From Candidatus Methanofastidiosum methylothiophilum (GTDB lineage Archaea > Methanobacteriota_B > Thermococci > Methanofastidiosales > Methanofastidiosaceae): a stretch of 19,072 nucleotides of DNA. The notes under the pieces were generated by a model. It had not been told where the DNA came from. It saw nothing but the letters and a program-made list of their open reading frames with translations, and did not search any database. Positions 14,487 to 19,072 of this stretch are shown here, one piece after another. The stretch lies in NCBI GenBank assembly GCA_001587675.1, contig LNGD01000014.1, forward strand, positions 1-19,072. Direction: 5' to 3'. The first letter of the stretch is position 1. Each line of letters begins with the position of its first letter. The position numbers and the translations under genes are program-made.

Positions 14487-15371
14487 TTACTGATTCTTTA
14501 TTTTGATTGCGGTGATTTTAAGATTTTCTATATAATTCTCTGCAAGAGGGTCTAGAACTTCTGTCTTTCCCCCGATTTCCTTTGTAATTATCCCAGCTGC
14601 TTTGCTGCTAAATCCCGGTGACACAAATATCGTTTTAATATTCTCCTCTTTTGCCTCTTCTATTATATGAGCTAAAGACTGTAAAGTTGGTTCCTTTCCT
14701 TCAACTTCAATTGCAATTTGTGTGAGATTGTAATCCTTTGCAAAGTAGCCCCAAGATGGGTGGAATATCATAAATGACCTATTAGGCATATCTCTTAACT
14801 GATTTGTGATGAATTGATCTGCTTCATCAAGTTGTCTAAGATATTCATCTCTATTTTTTAGGTAATAATCCTTATTATCTGGGTCAACTGCAACAAGCCC
14901 TTCACATATGTTCTGAACCATTATTTTTCCGTTTCTTATTGAGGTCCAGATATGTGGATCTTTTCCAGTTTCATGCTCAACATTAATTTCTTCATGCTCA
15001 TGCTCAGAAATATCAATTAATTCTATTCCCTTTGAACTGTCAAATACATACATATTTTTATTAAGGTCCCTGATTTTTTCAATGGACTTTAATTCAAATT
15101 CAATGCCTGAGCCAATCATAACATATAATTTAGCTTTTGAAAGCTCGGCCAATTGACTGGGCTTTATATCTGCAGTGTGAGGATCTCCTCCTTGGGGAAC
15201 AAGAATGTTGACTGATACTTTATCCCCACCGACTGCTTCAATCATCTCTTTTTGGGGAGATAGTGTAGCATAAACAATTACTTTGCCATTTTTATTAGAA
15301 TTATTACTAGTGCAGCCTATTGAAATTGAAATAACTAATATCAAAAATAAAGACAACAAATATTTCCTCAT
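14487..15371 (-). CDS. znuA: Metal-binding lipoprotein of the ABC importer (ZnuA-like)
   Basis: The extracytoplasmic substrate-binding protein (cluster A-I), 294 aa. A lipoprotein signal peptide is clear: MRKYLLSLFLILVISISIGC with lipidated Cys20. The expected metal ligands are His65 (GGDPHTADIKPS), His140 (GKDPHIWTS), His204 (MIFHPSWGYFAKDY) and Asp274 (EVLDPLAENY). A short His/Glu loop between ligands 1 and 2 (EHEHEEINVEHE, 123-134) resembles the metal-scavenging loops of zinc-binding members. The ribosome site AAGGTG precedes the ATG, and a TATA box lies at 15406-15413. It is the first gene of a five-gene operon. Confidence 0.94.
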   Translation of the reverse strand: MRKYLLSLFLILVISISIGCTSNNSNKNGKVIVYATLSPQKEMIEAVGGDKVSVNILVPQGGDPHTADIKPSQLAELSKAKLYVMIGSGIEFELKSIEKIRDLNKNMYVFDSSKGIELIDISEHEHEEINVEHETGKDPHIWTSIRNGKIMVQNICEGLVAVDPDNKDYYLKNRDEYLRQLDEADQFITNQLRDMPNRSFMIFHPSWGYFAKDYNLTQIAIEVEGKEPTLQSLAHIIEEAKEENIKTIFVSPGFSSKAAGIITKEIGGKTEVLDPLAENYIENLKITAIKIKNQ

Positions 15372-15405
15372 ATTAACACCTTCTTGATATATTTTATCAT
15401 AATAA

Positions 15406-15413
15406 TATTTAAA
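15406..15413 (-). promoter_or_regulatory. TATA box of the znuACB-nikR-rnhB operon
   Basis: On the minus strand TTTAAATA is centred about 38 nt before the znuA ATG, predicting a leader of about 11 nt that contains the AAGGTG ribosome site (15377-15382). Confidence 0.5.
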
Positions 15414-15447
15414 TCTTTCTATAATAAAAATTAATAAAAAAATAACA

Positions 15448-15464
15448 AAATATTAATAATATTT
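15448..15464. repeat. 17-nt AT-only palindrome upstream of the metal operon
   Basis: AAATATTAATAATATTT is a perfect 8+1+8 palindrome lying about 35 nt upstream of the znuA TATA box, in the 139-nt divergent region with the TIM-barrel gene. It is a possible operator for NikR or another regulator, but it contains only A and T in very AT-rich DNA, so chance is a real alternative. Confidence 0.3.
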
Positions 15465-15510
15465 CCAGCAATAGAAAACTATTAAAAGAATTAGATACAC
15501 TCAACCTTTA

Positions 15511-16308
15511 ATGAATATAGAATTGGGTTTCTCTTCATTGGCCTTTTATGAAACTCAGCTTGAGAAGGCACTTTCTTGGGCAGAGGAAAATAATTTTGGT
15601 CTTTTAGAGATAGTTTCCGAGAATAATCACGCTATTGATGAAGAAACATTACCTGCGATTAAGGAAATACTTGCCTCATATAAATTGAATTACACAGTCC
15701 ACTCGCCATTTTCTGATATCAACATATCAAGCTTAAACAAGAGCATTAGGAGAGAATCAATACACCAAGTAAAATATTCAATTTTTGCGGTTCATGAAAT
15801 AGGAGGAAAGATTCTTACATTCCATCCTGGAAGACACTCGGCAGCAACAAGTAAGTCAAATGAGGGTACAAAGAAAATTTTATTTGAATCCTTAAAAGAA
15901 ATATCCGACTTCAATAAGGACTATGGCGTAACTATAGCTTTAGAAAATATGCCAGATACATTTATCACTACCATGAAAGTTTCTAAAGAGGTTTTAGAAG
16001 TATTGGAAGAAAAAAGATTGTCTGGCATTAAGCACACTATGGATGTAGGCCATCTAGAAACTAACAATGTCGACATTGGGGAGTATATTCATGACTTAAG
16101 AGAATATCTAGTCCATATACACCTCCACGATAATTTTGGTGAGTTTGATAATCATCTGCCCATTGGAGAAGGGAATATTAATTTCTCTAAAATATTCAGG
16201 GCTTTAGATGACATAAAATATAAAGGAAGAATAATCCTTGAGATGACAAGGACAGAGGATATCCTAAAAAGTAGAGCTTTCCTAAATGAAAAAAAATTTC
16301 TAATTTAG
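15511..16308 (+). CDS. Sugar phosphate isomerase/epimerase-like TIM-barrel protein (AP endonuclease 2 family)
   Basis: A 265-aa metal-dependent TIM barrel of the xylose isomerase/endonuclease IV fold. Candidate metal ligands occur in order: His64 (YTVHSPFSD), His105 (LTFHPGRHS), Glu145 (ALENMPD), Asp178 and His181 (TMDVGHLE), and His204/His206 (HIHLHDNFGEFDNHLPIGEG). It ends with a typical ILEM strand. Members are sugar or inositol isomerases, epimerases or nucleases. The FDNHLPIGEG segment is common in the general isomerase-like branch rather than in true endonuclease IV. A TATA-like ATTAAAAG about 27 nt before the ATG implies a leaderless transcript. The stop overlaps that of the next gene by 4 nt. 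Confidence 0.88.
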   Translation: MNIELGFSSLAFYETQLEKALSWAEENNFGLLEIVSENNHAIDEETLPAIKEILASYKLNYTVHSPFSDINISSLNKSIRRESIHQVKYSIFAVHEIGGKILTFHPGRHSAATSKSNEGTKKILFESLKEISDFNKDYGVTIALENMPDTFITTMKVSKEVLEVLEEKRLSGIKHTMDVGHLETNNVDIGEYIHDLREYLVHIHLHDNFGEFDNHLPIGEGNINFSKIFRALDDIKYKGRIILEMTRTEDILKSRAFLNEKKFLI

Positions 16309-16862
16309 TAGCTATAGAATTTTATGCTCATTTTGGCCATTCTATTGTAGAATTCCAATTCAGGTTTTCTTGTTTTTGGTTCTAAAAATAACTTATCTAA
16401 GCTAGTCCAAAAGCTAAACCATCCACCTGGTTCTGTAATAATTAAGATTATTTTTGATATCAATCCTTGCTGACTTATTAAAAAAGTGGATATTAGGGAA
16501 AAGAAAAATCCTAGGGCAAGCCACTCTAAACCTTCTTTTCTCAATTGACTCATCTCTTTTTGTTTTTCCTTTGCCTGTTTTTGGTAATAATCTTTTAATC
16601 TTTTTTTGATTTTATTTTCGTCAAGTTTAACTCTTTTTTTTGAAGGAATTAGGAATCTTAATTCCATAATTTGAGGGGCATTCTTTTTTTCCCTTACAGC
16701 TTTTTTACACTCTGCTAAGAAATCATCGGATAATGCTCTTTCAGAATAGGATCTAGGGTCAAAATCTGAGAAGAGATCGTCATAAGAATCCAAAATAAGG
16801 CTAATTTTAGCCTCTCTTAACACTTCGGCCGATTCCGGTATTTCATTAGACTCGTTTGACAT
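16305..16862 (-). CDS. Two-TM protein with a conserved-looking acidic motif, function unknown
   Basis: A 185-aa protein. Residues 26-50 hold SYDDLFSDFDPRSYSERALSDDFL in sequence (split here by role: an acidic DDLFSDFDPR followed by an amphipathic ERALSDDFL), which looks like a conserved domain rather than random charge. A lysine-rich, probably coiled helix follows (about 77-110), then two membrane helices (about 112-131 and 134-152) separated by a short QQG turn. The C-terminus, GGWFSFWTSLDKLF...ELEFYNRMAKMSIKFYSY, is rich in aromatic and basic residues and faces the cytoplasm. I cannot name a family with confidence. It has a GGGGTAA ribosome site and is divergent from the methyltransferase gene. 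Both flanking genes seem unrelated in function. Confidence 0.8.
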   Translation of the reverse strand: MSNESNEIPESAEVLREAKISLILDSYDDLFSDFDPRSYSERALSDDFLAECKKAVREKKNAPQIMELRFLIPSKKRVKLDENKIKKRLKDYYQKQAKEKQKEMSQLRKEGLEWLALGFFFSLISTFLISQQGLISKIILIITEPGGWFSFWTSLDKLFLEPKTRKPELEFYNRMAKMSIKFYSY

Positions 16863-16877
16863 GCTTACCCCTTCATA

Positions 16878-16931
16878 GCATACACTAGTTATAACAAATA
16901 TATAAGGATTATTTAATTAGTAAGTGTATGC
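16878..16931. repeat. 9-bp perfect inverted repeat around a divergent promoter
   Basis: GCATACACT (16878-16886) and AGTGTATGC (16923-16931) are exact reverse complements 36 nt apart. They bracket the TATA-like AAATATATAAG, with one arm about 16 nt before the unknown membrane protein gene and the other covering the methyltransferase ATG. This could be a pair of operator half-sites or a cruciform. Confidence 0.5.
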
Positions 16932-17527
16932 AAAATAAAAAACATTGGTACGATGGAAAGGTGTATGGAGTATTTATAGATCCCTTCATAAGGGATTCTA
17001 GGAAGTGCATATCAAGCTTAATTGAAAATGGCTCAACTGTAGTAGATATCGGATTTGGGACAGGATCTTTAGTTTTTTTTCTTTCGAATAAGTGTGAGAG
17101 CATCCTAGGGATTGAAATATCCAAGAAAATGGTTGATTATGCTAACTCAATAAAAGAAAAAAATAATTTTAGAAATGTTAGATTTATTCACAGTTCTGCA
17201 GAGGATCTATCTAAAATCACAAAAGAGAAATTTGATTATGCAATTTTTTCTCTGTCCTTACATGAAATGGACACTACTAGTCGTCAAAATTCTCTTCAAG
17301 AAGTAAAAAAGATAGCCAATAAAGTCATCATTTACGACTATCTAGAAAAATACAATTTAGATGCTATATTTGTTGAATTTTTTGCTGGTATAAATCATTT
17401 TAAAAATTATAGATCATTTATCAAAAATGGTGGCGTAGAAGCCCTCTTAAGGGATAATGGATTTGAGCTAGAAAAAAAGGCATCCCATAATCGATTATTT
17501 GTTATAGTAAAAGCTAGATGCAAATAA
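16928..17527 (+). CDS. Class I SAM-dependent methyltransferase
   Basis: A 199-aa Rossmann-fold methyltransferase of unknown acceptor. Motif I is VVDIGFGTGSLVFF (about residues 38-51), followed by the acidic strand-2 end ILGIEISKKMVDYA, motif II-like FIHSSAEDL, and motif post-II FDYAIFSLSLHEM. The last resembles the UbiE/COQ5 and Methyltransf_11 branches, which often act on small molecules. A TATA-like element about 30 nt before the ATG and no strong ribosome site suggest a short or absent leader. The next gene, phosphoglycerate mutase, starts 43 nt later on the same strand and may share the transcript. Confidence 0.9.
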   Translation: MQNKKHWYDGKVYGVFIDPFIRDSRKCISSLIENGSTVVDIGFGTGSLVFFLSNKCESILGIEISKKMVDYANSIKEKNNFRNVRFIHSSAEDLSKITKEKFDYAIFSLSLHEMDTTSRQNSLQEVKKIANKVIIYDYLEKYNLDAIFVEFFAGINHFKNYRSFIKNGGVEALLRDNGFELEKKASHNRLFVIVKARCK

Positions 17528-17570
17528 ACTTAAAAAATGATATCTTTATAGAAGCATAACAGGGATCTAG

Positions 17571-18320
17571 ATGTATAAAGTTGTTCTATTAAGACATGGA
17601 GAAAGTATTTGGAACAAAGAAAATAGATTTACTGGATGGACAGATGTTGATCTTTCTGAAAAGGGGATTAGTGAAGCAAAAAAAGCTGGGAAGGTCCTAT
17701 CAGAATCTGGTTATACCTTTGATGTAGCATATACTTCTGTTTTAAAACGCGCTATAAGGACTTTATGGATAGCTTTAGATGAAATGGATCTTATGTGGAT
17801 ACCAGTAATAAACTCATGGAGACTAAATGAGAGGCACTATGGTGCATTACAGGGTCTAAACAAATCAGAAATGGCTGAGAAGTACGGAGAAAAACAGGTG
17901 CTTATATGGAGAAGAAGTTATGACATCAGGCCTCCAGCTTTAGAGAAAAACGATGAAAGATACCCCGGTTTTGATCCGCGATACAAAGAACTAACAGAAA
18001 ATCAATTGCCTACAAGCGAGTGTCTTAAGGACACTGTGGAAAGATTCCTTCCTTATTGGCATGAAACAATAGCGCCGGCAATAAAGAGCGGTAAGAAGGT
18101 ACTAATAGCTGCACATGGAAACAGTCTGAGGGCTCTTGTCAAATACCTAGACAATATACCAGAAGAAGAAATTGTAAGCCTAAATATCCCAACAGGAATA
18201 CCTCTTGTATATGAACTTGACAGTAATCTACAACCAATTAAACATTATTATTTGGGCGATATTTCTGAAATTGAAAAAGCCATCAAATCCGTAGCAGATC
18301 AAGGGAAGGCAAAAAAATAA
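17571..18320 (+). CDS. gpmA: 2,3-bisphosphoglycerate-dependent phosphoglycerate mutase
   Basis: Interconverts 3- and 2-phosphoglycerate in glycolysis/gluconeogenesis through a phosphohistidine. The 249-aa chain has all the catalytic marks: LLRHGESIWNKENRFTGW with His9 (phosphorylated), Arg60 in VLKRAIRTL, Glu87 in LNERHYGALQG, and His182 in AAHGNSLRAL. The length and the inserts before DIRPPAL are those of the true mutase rather than a small histidine phosphatase. Many archaea use the unrelated cofactor-independent enzyme instead, so a dPGM here suggests transfer from bacteria or an alternative. An AGGGATC ribosome site precedes the ATG. Confidence 0.96.
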   Translation: MYKVVLLRHGESIWNKENRFTGWTDVDLSEKGISEAKKAGKVLSESGYTFDVAYTSVLKRAIRTLWIALDEMDLMWIPVINSWRLNERHYGALQGLNKSEMAEKYGEKQVLIWRRSYDIRPPALEKNDERYPGFDPRYKELTENQLPTSECLKDTVERFLPYWHETIAPAIKSGKKVLIAAHGNSLRALVKYLDNIPEEEIVSLNIPTGIPLVYELDSNLQPIKHYYLGDISEIEKAIKSVADQGKAKK

Positions 18321-18333
18321 ATAATGCAAAAGA

Positions 18334-18341
18334 TTTATAAA
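18334..18341 (+). promoter_or_regulatory. TATA box of the trpB2 leader transcript
   Basis: TTTATAAA, identical to the boxes of tRNA-Val and hypE/rps8e, is centred about 32 nt before the leader ORF. It predicts an RNA start near 18363, so the transcript would carry the leader peptide ORF almost at its 5' end and a 200-nt leader before trpB2. Confidence 0.65.
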
Positions 18342-18369
18342 CATAATTTTATTTTCTAATTACGGTACT

Positions 18370-18444
18370 ATGAGTTTAGAGCCAACATCTAGAAATTTTG
18401 TCGAAAACGACGCTGTTCTTAGAGTTTGGTGGTGGCGATACTAG
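18370..18444 (+). CDS. 24-aa Trp-rich leader peptide of trpB2
   Basis: An ATG-started ORF of 24 codons ends with ...LRVWWWRY-stop, that is, three tandem UGG codons (18427-18435) five codons before the UAG. It starts about 7 nt after the predicted RNA start, with only a weak GGT upstream, so initiation would be near-leaderless. Its final bases form the 5' side of a hairpin (18443-18467). Three consecutive tryptophans are very unlikely by chance, and their place just upstream of a tryptophan synthase gene mirrors bacterial trp leader peptides such as E. coli trpL (two tandem Trp codons). The peptide itself is probably not functional; the act of translating it is. Confidence 0.75.
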   Translation: MSLEPTSRNFVENDAVLRVWWWRY

Positions 18445-18467
18445 CGACCTTACTTTTAGGTTTCGCT
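18443..18467 (+). promoter_or_regulatory. Hairpin 1 of the trpB2 leader
   Basis: AGCGA-CCU pairs with AGG-(UU)-UCGCU around loop UACUUUU: eight base pairs, four of them consecutive G-C/C-G with A-U ends, and a 2-nt bulge. It overlaps the last two bases of the leader stop codon. The Trp-codon region GGUGGCGA (18431-18438) could pair instead with UCGCUCC (18463-18469), so translation through the Trp codons would decide which helix forms. Confidence 0.6.
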
Positions 18468-18491
18468 CCTCATAGGTTAAATTAAATTATC

Positions 18492-18516
18492 TCTAGACAT
18501 TTCTAGAATAGTTTTT
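18492..18516 (+). terminator. Hairpin 2 with U-run in the trpB2 leader (candidate attenuator)
   Basis: UCUAGA-CAUU-UCUAGA makes a 6-bp stem with a 4-nt loop, followed after AAUAG by UUUUU. It is 47 nt before the trpB2 ATG. Archaeal polymerase stops mainly at U-runs, so this is a plausible attenuation site. Nucleotides 18388-18396 in the leader ORF (UCUAGAAAU) are exactly complementary to its 3' arm and loop (AUUUCUAGA, 18499-18507), a possible antiterminator. Confidence 0.5.
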
Positions 18517-18562
18517 GTTAGTTAAATATAGTAAATTTTAGAAATATTAAGGGAGGATAAAT

Positions 18563-19072
18563 ATGGAAAGAACGAAAATATTTTTGGACGAAAACGAAAT
18601 GCCAAAAAAATGGTATAATATACAGGCAGACTTACCAAAGCCTCTGCCACCGGTATATAGCCCTAGAACTTTAAAACCGGCTACATTGGAAGAGCTTTCA
18701 GTACTCTTTCCGATGGAAATTTTAAAACAGGAAGTAACCCAAGAAAGATGGATTGACATTCCACAAGAAATACGTGATATTTATGCAGTATGGAGACCTT
18801 CTCCACTTTACAGAGCCCTAAGATTAGAGAAGGCACTAAAAACACCTGCAAAAATTTACTTCAAATGGGAAGGTGTATCGCCTGCAGGAAGTCATAAGCC
18901 AAACACAGCAGTGGCACAAGCATACTACAATATGAAAGAGGGTACACAAACAATAACAACTGAAACTGGTGCAGGCCAGTGGGGATCTGCATTAAGTTAC
19001 GCAACGAGTTTATTTGACATAACATGCAGAGTTTACATGGTAAGGGTAAGTTACGAGCAGAAACCTTACAGA
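18563..19072 (+). CDS. trpB2: Tryptophan synthase beta chain, TrpB2 type (5' part; runs off the window)
   Basis: TrpB joins indole and serine to tryptophan with PLP. The first 170 residues are present, frame open to the edge. The opening (FLDENEMPKKWYNIQADLP) and the RPSPLYRALRLEKAL stretch are those of the long TrpB2 branch, not TrpB1. The PLP lysine is Lys112 in SPAGSHKPNTAVAQAYY, and Glu134 lies in TTETGAGQWGSAL, the catalytic glutamate region. TrpB2 may act without a TrpA partner and is thought to salvage indole. The ribosome site GGGAGGA (18551-18557) is strong and the ATG certain. The 200-nt leader upstream suggests control by tryptophan supply. Confidence 0.95.
   Translation, partial: MERTKIFLDENEMPKKWYNIQADLPKPLPPVYSPRTLKPATLEELSVLFPMEILKQEVTQERWIDIPQEIRDIYAVWRPSPLYRALRLEKALKTPAKIYFKWEGVSPAGSHKPNTAVAQAYYNMKEGTQTITTETGAGQWGSALSYATSLFDITCRVYMVRVSYEQKPYR

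Noticed and set aside
18547..18759. 70-aa minus-strand ORF over the start of trpB2
   Set aside because: The plus strand encodes a clear TrpB2 N-terminus with PLP motifs just downstream.
1..19072. CRISPR arrays, insertion sequences, phage genes or toxin-antitoxin pairs
   Set aside because: No regularly spaced repeats, transposase, integrase or phage-type proteins were seen; genes are densely packed housekeeping and accessory functions.

Overview
The window comes from a low-GC euryarchaeal chromosome, most likely a methanogen or close relative; the Methanofastidiosa are a plausible but unproven home. Archaeal markers are a ribosomal protein S8e gene, an HMf-type histone, coenzyme F420 genes (cofD and the start of cofC), a tRNA without an encoded CCA end, and TATA boxes placed so that many transcripts would be leaderless or nearly so. 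Several enzymes (CaiB-type CoA-transferase, 2,3-BPG-type phosphoglycerate mutase, MsrA, nitroreductase) have bacterial-looking families, as is common in mesophilic archaea.

Layout. 1-3050 (minus): a sodium:alanine symporter, an FMN nitroreductase, cofD and the 5' end of cofC form a tight operon, with tRNA-Val(UAC) just upstream. 3210-6562: stress and transport genes, with a flavin split-barrel protein, a cupin, an ArsB/SLC13-type anion transporter, MsrA and rubrerythrin. 6740-8928: a CoA-transferase converges on hypE (NiFe-hydrogenase maturation). 8952-11856: an information-processing and small-protein stretch with S8e, histone, an unlisted 55-aa zinc-finger protein, two small membrane proteins, a PRC-barrel protein, an Asp/Glu racemase-family enzyme and another tiny membrane protein. 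11849-15371 (minus): a znuA-znuC-znuB-nikR-rnhB operon joining a zinc/manganese-type ABC importer to a complete nickel-responsive NikR regulator. 15511-18320: a TIM-barrel isomerase-like protein, an unknown two-TM protein, a methyltransferase and phosphoglycerate mutase.

The most striking element is at the right end. A stand-alone-looking trpB2 (cut by the window edge) is preceded by a 200-nt transcribed leader. It holds a 24-codon ORF ending in Val-Trp-Trp-Trp-Arg-Tyr-stop, followed at once by a hairpin, a second hairpin with a U-run, and a 9-nt upstream segment exactly complementary to the second hairpin. This has the layout of a ribosome-mediated tryptophan attenuator, a mechanism known from bacteria. 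The archaeal trp control I know of uses a protein repressor (TrpY).

Two genome-scale patterns recur. All five convergent gene pairs meet within -8 to +1 nt. Metal themes also recur: nickel (hypE, nikR), zinc (znuABC, zinc fingers) and iron (rubrerythrin).
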